Shown here piece after piece: positions 1-9,467 of a stretch of 57,721 nucleotides of DNA. The DNA lies in NCBI GenBank assembly GCA_964427535.1, contig CAYRVF010000013.1:1-57721 (forward strand), read 5' to 3'. A model generated the notes under the pieces. The model was not told where the DNA came from, did no database searches, and worked only from the letters and a program-made list of their open reading frames with translations. The translations under genes were made by a program, and so were the position numbers. This DNA comes from CAYRVF01 sp964427535. Its GTDB lineage: Bacteria > Chloroflexota > Ktedonobacteria > Ktedonobacterales > JADMIN01. Each line of letters begins with the position of its first letter. Position 1 is the stretch's first letter.

Positions 1-1134
1 CTGCGCGAGCTGTTTGAGCGCATGCGCCCCGATCTCATCGTCTCGGTTCATCCGCTGCTCAATCACGTGACGCTGCAGGTGCTGCAGGACATCGACATCC
101 GGATTCCCGTCGTCACCGTCGTGACCGATCTCGTCAGCATTCATGTGTCGTGGTTCGCATCGGGCGTCACTGCCTGCGTCGTGCCAACCGCCGAGGCGTG
201 CGCTCGCGCTCTCGCCGAAGGGGTACCGCCGAAGCGAGTGCATCTGTTGGGCATGCCGATCGATCCGATCTTCGCTGAACAGCCTTCCACTTCTGTGGCC
301 GAGCGGCGCGTCGCGCTGGGTCTGCGTCCTGATCTCCCGACCGTGCTCGTCGTCGGCGGTGGCGAGGGCGCCGGGGGCCTCGCCGATGCCGTCGCGGCGC
401 TGGCATCACGAAAGCTGAACGCGCAGTTACTCGTCGTCACAGGCCGCAACCGCCAGCTGTATGCGCACCTCGAACGCCTGAAGGCGACATTTCTGGTCCC
501 CACGCACGTCTATGGATATGTGCGGAATATGCCTGAGCTGATGCGCGCCGCCGACGTTATCGTGACCAAAGCCGGGCCGGGCACGATCCACGAGGCGATG
601 GCCTGCGGCCTGCCTATTGTGCTCTCGGGCGCGATCCCTGGGCAGGAAGAAGGCAACGTCGATTTCGTACTGGAGAACGGGCTGGGCGTGCTTGCCGAGT
701 CGCCTGAACAGCTCGACGCGCACTTGAGCGCACTGCTCGATCCGGCGAATCCGCTGAGTGCGGAAATACAGGCGCGCGTGCGCGAGCTCAGCCGGCCAGA
801 GGCGTCGTCGGATATTGCGCGGCTCTTATTGCGGTATCTGTCGCAACGGAGTAGCGCATCGCTGTGGGCCGCCCGCCGTCGCCGTCCGGCGCGCGTTACG
901 ACGCTGCTGGTACGCAGCCGCCGCTCGCTGCGAACGCGCGGATCCGCACTCGTCGCGCGGCGCGGGCGCATGCGCCACCAGGTGTTGCGTCCGTTTAGCA
1001 GCATCGCGCCGCGACTCAGGGTGCGGGCAGTCGCTCCATCTACGGCGCTCGTTCGTTTGGGAGGGGCACGGAAGCTTCTGGTGAGGGGGACGCAACGTGG
1101 CAAAGTTCAACTATGGCGGTCAGGCAGTCGTTGA
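1..1134 (+). CDS. MGDG-synthase-type glycosyltransferase (GT28 C-terminal domain), 5' end outside window
   Basis: The frame is open from base 1, so the N-terminus lies outside the window; 377 residues are visible. The first ~50 residues resemble the end of the MGDG synthase N-terminal domain (HPLLNHVTLQVL). A GT28 domain follows, with the glycine-rich loop VLVVGGGEGAGG and the sugar-nucleotide motif TKAGPGTIHEAMACG, then PGQEEGN. Relatives (plant MGD1, Bacillus UgtP) transfer a sugar from UDP-Gal or UDP-Glc to diacylglycerol at the inner face of the membrane, so a glycolipid synthase is the likely role. The last ~100 residues are an unusual Arg-rich tail with no domain I recognise. The 3' end overlaps the next gene by 38 bp in another frame, implying co-transcription. 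Family call is firm; the exact acceptor is not known. Confidence 0.8.
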   Translation: MRELFERMRPDLIVSVHPLLNHVTLQVLQDIDIRIPVVTVVTDLVSIHVSWFASGVTACVVPTAEACARALAEGVPPKRVHLLGMPIDPIFAEQPSTSVAERRVALGLRPDLPTVLVVGGGEGAGGLADAVAALASRKLNAQLLVVTGRNRQLYAHLERLKATFLVPTHVYGYVRNMPELMRAADVIVTKAGPGTIHEAMACGLPIVLSGAIPGQEEGNVDFVLENGLGVLAESPEQLDAHLSALLDPANPLSAEIQARVRELSRPEASSDIARLLLRYLSQRSSASLWAARRRRPARVTTLLVRSRRSLRTRGSALVARRGRMRHQVLRPFSSIAPRLRVRAVAPSTALVRLGGARKLLVRGTQRGKVQLWRSGSR

Positions 1135-2050
1135 GGGTGTGATGATGCGCGGCCAGCGGTCGGCCGCGGTCGCGGTGCGTCTCAGTTCCGGCAGCATTCT
1201 GCTGCACGAGGAGCAACTCGCCTCGCGCGTCTATCGCTCGCGGGTGGCACGCTGGCCGTTCGTGCGCGGAGTCGTGCTCCTGGCGGAAATGCTGGTGCTG
1301 GGAACGCGCGTGCTGCTCTTCGCCGCGTCTGTGGCGATGGCTGGCGAGGCAGACGGTGAGGCGCCGATCATGTCATCTACGGGAGGTCGCGGAGCCATCA
1401 TCGAATCAGACGCAACACTGCGCACCGACCGGCGGCTCGTCTACACCTTGCTGGCGTCGCTTGCCGTCGTCATCGGCATCTTCTTCGTGTTGCCTCTGCT
1501 CGCCACGAACGCGTCGAGCCGGTGGTTTGGCACTGGCTGGCAGAGTCTCGTCGTTGAGGGCGTTCTCCGTCTTGCGCTGCTGCTGGGCTATCTCGCGCTG
1601 ATCGGTCGTCTGCCGGACATCCAGCGCGTCTTCCAGTATCATGGCGCCGAGCACAAAGCGATCAACGCCTATGAGGCGGGGCAGCCGCTCGATGTCACGC
1701 ATGTAGGAGCCGCCTCGCGAGTGCATACACGGTGCGGCACGGGTTTTCTGCTGCTCGTGATGGTCGTGTCGATCGCCGTCTTCGCGCTGCTGGGCACGCC
1801 CGCCTTGCCGCTCCGTATCGTCTCGCGCATCGTGCTCGTGCCGGTCATCGCCGCGATTGCCTATGAGTTGATGCGATTGGGTGCGGCCAACTACTGCTAT
1901 CGAGTTGTGCGCTGGCTATTGGCGCCAAGCCTCGCCCTGCAAAACCTGACCACTCGTGAGCCCGACGACGAGCAGATGGAATGCGCCATTGCCGCCCTCG
2001 AACGCGTGCTGGAGCGCGACGGCGTGCTGGCGCGAGACGTCGTCGTGTAG
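1097..2050 (+). CDS. DUF1385 membrane protein (YqhQ-like)
   Basis: This 317-residue protein begins at a GTG inside the previous gene, preceded by the purine-rich GGTGAGGGGGA; the N-terminus then reads (M)AKFNYGGQAVVEGVMMRG, the signature start of the DUF1385 family. Further family signatures are YHGAEHKAINAYEAG (about residue 180) and HTRCGTGFLLLVM. At least four hydrophobic segments are visible: near residues 65-85, 120-140, 155-170 and 215-255. The family is widespread in Gram-positive bacteria and Chloroflexota, and its biochemical role is unknown to me. The conserved His, Glu and Cys residues could hold a metal, but that is speculation. The 74 bp to the next gene, on the same strand, suggest one transcription unit. 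Confidence 0.85.
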   Translation: MAKFNYGGQAVVEGVMMRGQRSAAVAVRLSSGSILLHEEQLASRVYRSRVARWPFVRGVVLLAEMLVLGTRVLLFAASVAMAGEADGEAPIMSSTGGRGAIIESDATLRTDRRLVYTLLASLAVVIGIFFVLPLLATNASSRWFGTGWQSLVVEGVLRLALLLGYLALIGRLPDIQRVFQYHGAEHKAINAYEAGQPLDVTHVGAASRVHTRCGTGFLLLVMVVSIAVFALLGTPALPLRIVSRIVLVPVIAAIAYELMRLGAANYCYRVVRWLLAPSLALQNLTTREPDDEQMECAIAALERVLERDGVLARDVVV

Positions 2051-2123
2051 GATTAAGATGAGGGCACGAGACGCAGCGGGTCCCCTCGCGCGGTGATCGA
2101 CCCGGCCCGGAAGGAGAGCAGGC

Positions 2124-2903
2124 ATGTCACCTGAAACTGACAAGCGCCCGGAAGAAGCGCACGATCCCCGACCTCCGGAAGAAGCGCCTGTGCTTCCGGC
2201 GCCGGTCGTCCGCGAGGAGGTTGCCGAGGCCGAGGCGAGCGCCGCCGCTCAGCCGGAGGACGTGCCTCCGCAACTGAGCGGGAGCAGCCTCTTGCGGCGT
2301 GGCTTCGTGCGCTGGATCTTCATGGGCATGTTGCGTCTGCTGTATCGATGGTGGACGCGCATCGCCGCGCATCTCTTCCCCGAGGGGTCCCGCCAGGCCG
2401 CATGGGCGACCAAGGTAGGCATCCCGCTCCCCGACCGGCTCAACCTGGATTGGATCACCCCTCATCTGGCTGTTGGCGGACGTATCCTGCCTGAAGACAT
2501 CGCCCGGCTGGCGGGCACGGGCGTCACGCGGGTGGTGGATACGCGCGCCGAGCACAAGGACGACGAAGCAGCGCTTGGCAAGGAGCACATTCGCCTGCTC
2601 TATCTGCCGACGCCGGATACGCAACCCCTCTCCGTAGCACAGTTGACGGAGGGCGCGAACTGGGTGAACGAGCAGATCGCCGATGGACAACGGGTCCTCA
2701 TCCACTGCGAGCATGGTGTCGGCCGGAGCGTGCTGCTGACGGCGGCTTCGCTGGTCGCGGCGGGCATGAACGCTCACGACGCAGTCTCGCTGATTCAGCG
2801 CAAGCGATGGCAGGCTGCGCCGAATCACCGGCAAATGCGCCGCCTGCAGGAGTTCGAGCGAACGCTGCGCGCTCGCTCTCAAGAAACGCGCTCGGCACGC
2901 TGA
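2124..2903 (+). CDS. Dual-specificity-type protein phosphatase with membrane-proximal N-terminus
   Basis: This 259-residue protein starts at an ATG behind AAGGAG with 7-nt spacing. Residues 1-55 are rich in Pro, Glu and Ala and look disordered. Residues ~55-85 hold an amphipathic, Trp/Arg-rich stretch (RGFVRWIFMGMLRLLYRWW) that may lie on the membrane. The catalytic domain covers ~105-250 with the Cys-X5-Arg loop HCEHGVGRS: Cys195 is the nucleophile and Arg201 binds phosphate. Asp ~169 in PTPDTQPL could be the general acid. Enzymes of this fold remove phosphate from Tyr/Ser/Thr, or from lipids such as phosphatidylglycerophosphate. Next to a glycolipid synthase, a lipid phosphatase is as plausible as a protein phosphatase. 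Confidence 0.82.
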   Translation: MSPETDKRPEEAHDPRPPEEAPVLPAPVVREEVAEAEASAAAQPEDVPPQLSGSSLLRRGFVRWIFMGMLRLLYRWWTRIAAHLFPEGSRQAAWATKVGIPLPDRLNLDWITPHLAVGGRILPEDIARLAGTGVTRVVDTRAEHKDDEAALGKEHIRLLYLPTPDTQPLSVAQLTEGANWVNEQIADGQRVLIHCEHGVGRSVLLTAASLVAAGMNAHDAVSLIQRKRWQAAPNHRQMRRLQEFERTLRARSQETRSAR

Positions 2904-2922
2904 GATCGAGGGAGCACGGTAG

Positions 2923-4479
2923 GTGAGCGAACGCCAGATGGGTTGCAGAGACGCGCCACGACCTCGGCTCACCGTTTGCCTTCTGTGTGCGCTCCTGCTG
3001 GGACTACTAGGTGCGTGCGGTCCATCCGCGACACAACCGCCGCATTCCGAGACGACTGTGGCCACCGCGACGCCGGGCGCCTCCGTTCCGGTTCCCGCGG
3101 AGGGACAGCAGCCGGGCGACTGGCTGCGGTTCGGCTTCGATGCGGCGCGGAGCGGCGTCAACCCCAACGAATCGCGCATCTCTCCCGCGAATGTCGGCTC
3201 GTTGCACCGACTGTGGCAGGTGCGACTGCCGGGCGTGGCCGACTCCTCTCCGATTCTGCTGCACGCACTGCCGATGAGCAATGGTGCGACACGCGATCTG
3301 CTCTACCTGACGACATTGGATGGACGGCTGCTGGCTGTCGATGCCGCCAACGGCCACATCGTCTGGCAGCAGCACCCGTCTGGGCCGAAGATCACCAATT
3401 CGTCGCCAGTGGCCGACCCCGCCCGCCAGTTCGTCTTCGCCTATGGGCTGGACGGCGCGCTGCACAAGTACGCCGCCGCGACCGGCGCGGAGGTGACCGG
3501 CAACGGCTGGCCTGTGACGATTACCCGTATGCGCGAGACCGAGAAGGAGTCGGCGGCGATCAACCTGGAGGGCTCGCGCGTCTATGTCGTGACGAGCGGC
3601 TACATCGGCGACGCGCCGCCATATCAAGGGCATATCGTGACGGTCGATGCCACGACCGGCGACGCGCACGTCTTCAACTGCCTATGCTCGCCGATTCCGC
3701 GCCTGCTCACTGCGTCGGACTGCAATGCCGAGCGCTCGGGCATTTGGTCACGTGGCGGCGCAGTGATCGACCCACAGACGGGCAACATCTACGTCACGAC
3801 GGGCAACGGGCCATACGACGAGAGCCCACAGGGACAGAACTGGGGAGACAGCGTGCTTGAGCTGAGCCCCGACGGCACCCGCCTGCTCGACAGCTACACG
3901 CCGGCTGACTACGCGGCGTTGGAAGAGGGCGATACAGACCTCGGTAGTGATGCTCCGGCGCTGCTGCCTCAGATACCTGGCAGCAAGACGCCGTTGCTGC
4001 TGGTGCAGGGCGGCAAAGACGCGATTATTCGTCTGCTGAACCGGCAAAATCTGAGCGGACAAGGCGGACCCGGCCACACCGGCGGCGAGGTGCAGTCGTT
4101 CCACGCGCAAGGGTGCGCGACATTCACGCAGCCGGTCGTCGAGAGCGACGGTGGAACCGTCCGCGTCATCATCGCGGGCACCTGCGGCATGGATGCCTAC
4201 ATCGTGCGGACGGACGTGGCGGGCAACACGTCACTCGCGCCCGCCTGGCATTCGGCGGATGTCACGACGACGCCCGTGCTGGCTGGCGGCGTGCTCTTCG
4301 CGGCTGGAAGTGGTGCGGTGCATGCCTATGATCCGCGGACGGGAAAGGTATTGTGGTCGAGCACCAACGCCTCCGCCGGAGGGACCATCGGCGATACCCA
4401 CTGGGAAAGCCCGATCGTCGCGAACGGCGTGCTGTACGTCCCTGACCATGACGGCAAGCTCACGGCGTACGGACTCTGA
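2923..4479 (+). CDS. PQQ-type beta-propeller lipoprotein
   Basis: The chosen GTG start follows GAGGGAG about 11 nt away; an ATG 15 bp downstream is an alternative. The N-terminus is a type II signal peptide with lipobox LLGAC, so the mature protein of ~490 residues should be anchored outside the membrane by a lipidated Cys. The rest consists of repeated blades of the PQQ/YVTN kind, for example LLYLTTLDGRLLAVDAANG, KYAAATGAEV, VLFAAGSGAVHAYDPRTG and VLYVPDHDGKLTAYGL. Residues that would support quinoprotein dehydrogenase catalysis are not evident, so a scaffold or binding role is more likely. Cysteines cluster in NCLCSP and DCNAERSG. It ends the plus-strand run and converges on the GT2 operon. 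Confidence 0.78.
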   Translation: MSERQMGCRDAPRPRLTVCLLCALLLGLLGACGPSATQPPHSETTVATATPGASVPVPAEGQQPGDWLRFGFDAARSGVNPNESRISPANVGSLHRLWQVRLPGVADSSPILLHALPMSNGATRDLLYLTTLDGRLLAVDAANGHIVWQQHPSGPKITNSSPVADPARQFVFAYGLDGALHKYAAATGAEVTGNGWPVTITRMRETEKESAAINLEGSRVYVVTSGYIGDAPPYQGHIVTVDATTGDAHVFNCLCSPIPRLLTASDCNAERSGIWSRGGAVIDPQTGNIYVTTGNGPYDESPQGQNWGDSVLELSPDGTRLLDSYTPADYAALEEGDTDLGSDAPALLPQIPGSKTPLLLVQGGKDAIIRLLNRQNLSGQGGPGHTGGEVQSFHAQGCATFTQPVVESDGGTVRVIIAGTCGMDAYIVRTDVAGNTSLAPAWHSADVTTTPVLAGGVLFAAGSGAVHAYDPRTGKVLWSSTNASAGGTIGDTHWESPIVANGVLYVPDHDGKLTAYGL

Positions 4480-4508
4480 GTGGCGCGCCGCCGTGTCGCA
4501 TGGCAGCC

Positions 4509-6002
4509 CTACACCGGTGTGTGGCGCGGCTGTTGGGCGGCGGTGCCGAGGCCGGTGCGTTGCATGGTGCCCCATGCGTGGTTGCCGCGAAGCACATCCC
4601 AGACGCCCAGCAGGCGGTACACTACGGTCATCTGGCGGTAGCCCAGATTCTCGATCACAACGAACGCGGCCATGCGCAGGATGTCGCGCAAGCGGGGATA
4701 GTAGCGGTAGCCGATTTCCTCCAAGACGACGCTGCCCAGCGAGAGAAAAATGCCGAAGGTGAATGCGACCGCAGTAAGCAGCAGTGACATCTGTGCGTCG
4801 AAGACGCCGAGCACCAGCGAGAGCAGCAGCATGAGATAGCCCGTCCCTTCGATGAGTGGCGCGAGCATCTCGATGATGAAGAGATAGGGATAGCCGGTGA
4901 GGCCGAGCGAGCCGTACGCCGGATTGAAGAGCAGGCGTCGGTGTGACCACAGGGTCTCGACCAGGCCGTGGTGCCAGCGGCGGCGCTGGTTCGCAAGCAC
5001 CTTGATCGTCTCGGGCACCTCGGTATAGCAGACGAGATCGGGTATCGCGACCAGATAGCCGGGACGCCTCCGCTCGCGCAGGTGGCGATGCAGGCGCGTG
5101 GTCAGCTCGGCATCCTCACCGATCGTGTTTACCTTGTAGCCGCCGATTTCCAGAATCACGTCGCGGCGGTACACAGCGAACGCGCCTGAGATGATGAGCA
5201 GATTGTTGGTGCGGCTGCCGCTGGCATATCCGGTCAGATAGCTCCGGAGATATTCCAGCGTCTGAAACATGACGATGGGCTTGCGCGAGAGACGCATCGA
5301 GAGCACCGATCCGCCCGCGATGTCCGTGCCGTTCGCGACGCCGACGATGCCGCCGACGGCCATGACCTTCATCGGGTCGTCCAGAAATGGCTTGACCGCC
5401 AGTAGCAGCGCGTTGGGATCGAGCACCGAATCGGCGTCAACGGTACAGAAGAGCGGCGTGCGCGTGAGGTTGATGCCGCAGTTGAGTGCGTCCGCCTTGC
5501 CGCCGTTGTCTTTATCGACTACCGTGAGGTTCGCGTGGTGGGGCGAGCTGTAGATCGCGCGAACGCGCTGAGTCGGGATGCGCGGATCATAGGGCGCGTC
5601 GATCGGCAAAAGGTCGAACTCGCGCCGCAGCTCGTCGAGCGTCTCATCACGCGAGCCGTCGTTGACGATCAGCACGTCGTACTTCGGGTAGCGCAGGTTG
5701 AGTAGCGCCCGCACGCTCTGCGCGATGCCGGTTGCCTCGTTGTACGCGGGCGCGATGATCGTAATGCCCGGCGTCAGCGGTGACGTGAAGATCTCCGCAT
5801 GGCCGCTATATGCGCGTCGTCGTTGGTGCTGAAGCACCTCTAGTGACGCGAGCGTCAGCTTGATAAAGTACACGACGCAGACCAGCAGAAAATAGCAAAG
5901 CACGATGTCGTCGAAGCCGATGAGCCCGGCAGATGCAGTATTTCGCAGCGCGTCCAGTGGAGCGAATGCGAGCGAGTGAAGTAACACGACAGGTGTGAGC
6001 AT
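4509..6002 (-). CDS. Processive family 2 glycosyltransferase (cellulose/hyaluronan synthase-like)
   Basis: This 497-residue membrane enzyme has a hydrophobic N-terminus (~residues 30-60), then a GT-A domain with NDGSRDET (nucleotide binding), the DxD motif DADSVL and the QxxRW-type motif QRRRW that marks processive beta-glycosyltransferases. The C-terminal ~130 residues contain several membrane segments that would form the extrusion channel. It probably polymerises a sugar from a UDP-sugar donor while exporting the chain. No PilZ domain is visible. Its ATG lies 3 nt after the stop of the HEAT-repeat gene, so the two are translated together. The exact sugar cannot be read from the sequence. 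Confidence 0.85.
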   Translation of the reverse strand: MLTPVVLLHSLAFAPLDALRNTASAGLIGFDDIVLCYFLLVCVVYFIKLTLASLEVLQHQRRRAYSGHAEIFTSPLTPGITIIAPAYNEATGIAQSVRALLNLRYPKYDVLIVNDGSRDETLDELRREFDLLPIDAPYDPRIPTQRVRAIYSSPHHANLTVVDKDNGGKADALNCGINLTRTPLFCTVDADSVLDPNALLLAVKPFLDDPMKVMAVGGIVGVANGTDIAGGSVLSMRLSRKPIVMFQTLEYLRSYLTGYASGSRTNNLLIISGAFAVYRRDVILEIGGYKVNTIGEDAELTTRLHRHLRERRRPGYLVAIPDLVCYTEVPETIKVLANQRRRWHHGLVETLWSHRRLLFNPAYGSLGLTGYPYLFIIEMLAPLIEGTGYLMLLLSLVLGVFDAQMSLLLTAVAFTFGIFLSLGSVVLEEIGYRYYPRLRDILRMAAFVVIENLGYRQMTVVYRLLGVWDVLRGNHAWGTMQRTGLGTAAQQPRHTPV

Positions 6003-6005
6003 GGA

Positions 6006-7442
6006 TCAGCTCGCATCTCTTTCTGGTACGACAGACGTGTCTCCGTGCAGCTGAGGTACGGTGAGCCCCACGTCGTCGAAGTCTGCCGCTGCCTGCGCTG
6101 TGCGTGTCGCGAACTTCACGTGGATGGGGCAGTCGATTCCCCGGCCAATCGGCGCGGGAGGTCGAGGGCTCTCAGTGACACTGTCGGTTCGCGGCATCGC
6201 AGAATGTCTCGCCAGTCTCAGACGCTCCGTCTCGATATCTTCCGGCCGGATGCCCGCGATTGAGAACGTGGAGCTTCCACCGGCGGCGGCGAGCGCGGTG
6301 AGAAACGCGGCTGACGCGGCGCGCTCCGCCTCGCCGCCAATTCGCCACTGCTCGGCGATCTGGCTCGCGTAGCCACTGCGCTGCAACGCGCCAACGGCGT
6401 GGCTGCGCACGAGTGGTATCCCGCTCGTCAGGGCCGCCGTCAACGCGTCGAAGCCCGGCTGGCCGAGCGCCGAGAGCGCCTGCCCTGTCGCCATTCGGAC
6501 GGCATAGTCGGCGTCGCAGAGGGCGGCCGCGAGCGCCGGAACTGCCCGCTCGTCGCCGATCTGCCCGAGCGCGGTCGCAGCGTTGACGCGCACATCCGCC
6601 GCATCGTCGCGGAGTGCGAGCACCAGCGCCATCGTGGCTTCGTCGGCGCCTAGGCGGCCCAGCGCGCGGGCAGCGCACTCGCGCACGAACGCCTCGTCGT
6701 CGTCGAGCAGTGGCACCAGCCCGCGCGCCGAACGGGAGCGGCCAAGCGGGCCGAGCAGATCAGCTGATAGCGCGCGCACCTGGGGGTCACTATCGCGCAG
6801 GTGCCGCAGCAGGCGCGGTTCAGCTGCTGGTCCAATCTGCAGAATGCTCAGCGCGACCACTTCCAGAGAGAGGGCGCCTGGGGCGAGGGTCTCTAGGAGT
6901 GCATCGACGGCGGCGGGCTGCCCGAGCTTACCCAGTGCGCGGGCGGCGACGGGCCGGACCTCGCGTGACTCGTCGCGCAGCAGCCGTTCTAGCGCTGGCA
7001 GCGCCTCCTGGGCGTGCAACTCGCCCAGGAGTTGCGCCGCGAGCGCCCGCTTCCAGACTCTCCGGCTCCGCGACTGAACGATATAGCGGTCCGTGAACCC
7101 GGCGTCCGCGAGCATCCGCAGCACGTTGTCGCGTGTGTTACCCCGAAGCGATGAGACGTCAGAGAGCACGAGCCGGCCGACTATGTCGCGCGCTTTCGGT
7201 TGCGCTGGCAGGGCGGCACGAAACGCCGCGCATGCCTCGGGCGTCGCCTCGTCGGCGAGGAGTTCGAGGACGGCATCGGTATATGCGTGGCGAACGCGCG
7301 CCTCGGTGGATTCGCGGCGGAGTTGCACGTACTGGTGGATGGCGACGAACGCGACCTGAATAGCGACGCCCGCCATGCCGATGAGCAGCAGATCGACCAT
7401 GCCTCGTTGCAACAGCATCAGACCGCCGTTCGATCCGGCCAT
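6006..7442 (-). CDS. HEAT-repeat membrane protein of a polysaccharide operon
   Basis: The start is fixed by its ATG, which overlaps the upstream stop as TAATG, giving 478 residues. The frame is open further upstream, but that part is a shadow of the preceding gene. Residues ~15-37 form one membrane segment (VDLLLIGMAGVAIQVAFV). Residues ~130-390 are short HEAT/PBS-lyase repeats, recurring as RALGKLG, RALGRLG, TALGQIGDERAVPALAAAL and QALSALG. The C-terminal ~80 residues are polar. HEAT solenoids bind proteins, and membrane-anchored HEAT proteins beside GT2 synthases are a recurring arrangement. A scaffold or accessory role for the downstream synthase is therefore the best reading, though inferred from position only. 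Confidence 0.8.
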   Translation of the reverse strand: MAGSNGGLMLLQRGMVDLLLIGMAGVAIQVAFVAIHQYVQLRRESTEARVRHAYTDAVLELLADEATPEACAAFRAALPAQPKARDIVGRLVLSDVSSLRGNTRDNVLRMLADAGFTDRYIVQSRSRRVWKRALAAQLLGELHAQEALPALERLLRDESREVRPVAARALGKLGQPAAVDALLETLAPGALSLEVVALSILQIGPAAEPRLLRHLRDSDPQVRALSADLLGPLGRSRSARGLVPLLDDDEAFVRECAARALGRLGADEATMALVLALRDDAADVRVNAATALGQIGDERAVPALAAALCDADYAVRMATGQALSALGQPGFDALTAALTSGIPLVRSHAVGALQRSGYASQIAEQWRIGGEAERAASAAFLTALAAAGGSSTFSIAGIRPEDIETERLRLARHSAMPRTDSVTESPRPPAPIGRGIDCPIHVKFATRTAQAAADFDDVGLTVPQLHGDTSVVPERDAS

Positions 7443-9373
7443 TACGGGTGCCTTCCTGTCTTGGCGGCCAGGTGCTGCCGAACAGTGTAGATGCGGTCGC
7501 CGCCCGGTGCTGTGTAGGTGAGCTGGAAGTCCGCTGGATCGGCCAGAACCCAGGTGAGGTACTGGGACTTCGCAGGGACACAGAGGTAGGTGACGTGCCG
7601 CGACCGCACCTGCTCTTTGAGCCCCGGCGCAGATATGGCCTGGAGCATGGCGACGGAGTTTTGCAGCTGCGAGCCGAAGAACGGATAGACTGCCCAGTAG
7701 TCGTCGCTGTAGGCGAGAAAGCCGATGCGCGTGCCTGGCGGCGTGGAGTCGACCCAGCGATATTGTGGAAGCCACAGCGCGCCGATCGTGCGGTCCGCCG
7801 GAGCGAGCGCGAGCGCCGTCGAGAGCACGCGCGCGGTCGGCACGAAGTTGATCTGCGCGGTGCTCCAGTAGATGGAGGCAAACAGCGCGGCGGCCGTCGC
7901 GCTTTGCAAAACGACGCGGAGCATAGGGCGGGACAGCTTCTCTATGCCCCAGGCTAGCGCGATCGCGCCAAGCGCCACGACAAACACCGAAAACCGACTC
8001 CACCAGTTGTCTGGCTCGATGCTGAAGATGACGAGGAACGGCAGCACGACCGTCGCGAAAGAGAGCGGACGCCTGCGCAACAGCACGAACGCGTAGACGC
8101 AGAGCGCAGGGAACTCCAGGAGTATCCACTGAGGGCCGAAGCCGCCCGTACGTTGATCGTAGATGTAAAACCCGAGGCGGCCCGGCAGGTCGAACGCCCA
8201 GGACAAGAGCACCTGCGCCCCGGCTGGCAGGTTCGACAGACTGGGCGGAACATTCGCAGAGAGAATGGCCTGCTCGGCGGTGCCTTTGCCCGCGAAGAGA
8301 ACATGCCCCAACGCCATGATCGTGACCGGATTGCCGTAGGCTTGCCACGTGCGCACATACCAGTAGGCCACAAACAGCAGCGCGGGCACGCCGAGCGCGA
8401 GTATCGGGCGGGCTCCATCGCGGAGGGGTACGACCTGGCGCCCGTTATCGCCGTTCTCCAGCCAGCGGAGGTAGTACCTGATCGCGAGCGGGATCAGCGC
8501 AACCGCGACGTAGGCGATGCCGGTCGATTTCATGCCCATCGTGAGCGCGGCGCTAAGACCCACCATCGTGAGGTGCGCTACGCTCGGGGTGGACATCTGG
8601 CGCAGCACATACGAGAAAAACACGAGGAACATCGCGGCGAACGCGATGTCCACATACGGCGTTCCTGATTCGACCATCACGATGGGTGTCAGCAGAAACA
8701 GACATCCCGCGACGACTGCGGAGTCGCGACGTAAGCCGGTGGCGCGCCCAATGCTCGCTACGGCGAGAGCGCCGCCCAGGGCGAAGAAGAGCTGCCCGAG
8801 ATCGACCAGCCGGTCGCTGTGGAAGAACAACGCGAGCCACGTGAAATACACCTCGCCGTCAGCCGGATACACGTTCGACCACATCGAGTACGGCGTGGTG
8901 GAGATGCAGCCCGACTGAATCCAGCCAGCGATGCTGGGCAGATGATACGCGAGCCCATCATAGGCGTAGGGCGGCAGTATGACGGCGACGAATGCCAGCC
9001 AGACCACAACGAGGGTCGTCAGGAGCGCAAGGGCGGCGACCCAGGGAGACGACACGAGTGTTCGCCAGATTGCGCGCCACGGCTGGACACTCCATGCGGC
9101 AAGTTCCGCGCGGTCCGGACGACCGTTACGGCGCAGCGTGCATCCCGCGAGCGCCGCCGTCAGCACGACGTTGAGCGCGAAGACCGTCAGCGGCGTGAGG
9201 CGCGCCAGCAGCACTCCGGCGCAGAGCACCGTGACGATCACCTGCGCGATATAGCAGGTGAAGACCGCGCGCACGCGCTCAAGCGTTCCACCCGGGCCGA
9301 GCAGTCGCACGAACGCGGCGGCGCCAGCCAGCGCGACGAGATTCGCCGCGACGAAGAGCGTCATCTCCAGCAT
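7442..9373 (-). CDS. Multi-membrane GT-C type glycosyltransferase (GT39/ArnT-like)
   Basis: This 643-residue protein has roughly a dozen hydrophobic segments, beginning at the N-terminus (MTLFVAANLVALAGAAAFV). The loop PPYAYDGLAYHLPSIAGW (about residues 130-150) matches the acidic first periplasmic loop of the PMT/ArnT superfamily, where an Asp or Glu is catalytic. GTPYVDIAFAAMFLV and the following segments fit that fold. Such enzymes use polyprenyl-phosphate-linked sugars as donors on the outer side of the membrane. The C-terminal ~150 residues form a soluble extracytoplasmic domain. It is the first gene of a three-gene operon, overlapping the HEAT gene by one base. Donor and acceptor are unknown. 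Confidence 0.75.
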   Translation of the reverse strand: MLEMTLFVAANLVALAGAAAFVRLLGPGGTLERVRAVFTCYIAQVIVTVLCAGVLLARLTPLTVFALNVVLTAALAGCTLRRNGRPDRAELAAWSVQPWRAIWRTLVSSPWVAALALLTTLVVVWLAFVAVILPPYAYDGLAYHLPSIAGWIQSGCISTTPYSMWSNVYPADGEVYFTWLALFFHSDRLVDLGQLFFALGGALAVASIGRATGLRRDSAVVAGCLFLLTPIVMVESGTPYVDIAFAAMFLVFFSYVLRQMSTPSVAHLTMVGLSAALTMGMKSTGIAYVAVALIPLAIRYYLRWLENGDNGRQVVPLRDGARPILALGVPALLFVAYWYVRTWQAYGNPVTIMALGHVLFAGKGTAEQAILSANVPPSLSNLPAGAQVLLSWAFDLPGRLGFYIYDQRTGGFGPQWILLEFPALCVYAFVLLRRRPLSFATVVLPFLVIFSIEPDNWWSRFSVFVVALGAIALAWGIEKLSRPMLRVVLQSATAAALFASIYWSTAQINFVPTARVLSTALALAPADRTIGALWLPQYRWVDSTPPGTRIGFLAYSDDYWAVYPFFGSQLQNSVAMLQAISAPGLKEQVRSRHVTYLCVPAKSQYLTWVLADPADFQLTYTAPGGDRIYTVRQHLAAKTGRHP

Positions 9374-9467
9374 GCTCGCCTCCCACCCCCTGCATCCCCA
9401 GCACAGTCCTCAAGCGAGGAGAGGGCAATGCACGTGGAGGGCCAACAAGCGAGGAAATGGCGCCCTC

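Noticed and set aside
7443..8348. Upstream extension of the HEAT-repeat frame by about 300 residues
   Set aside because: It lies wholly inside the GT-C gene in another frame, has Arg/His/Ala-rich composition without domains, and the TAATG junction gives a natural start at 7442.
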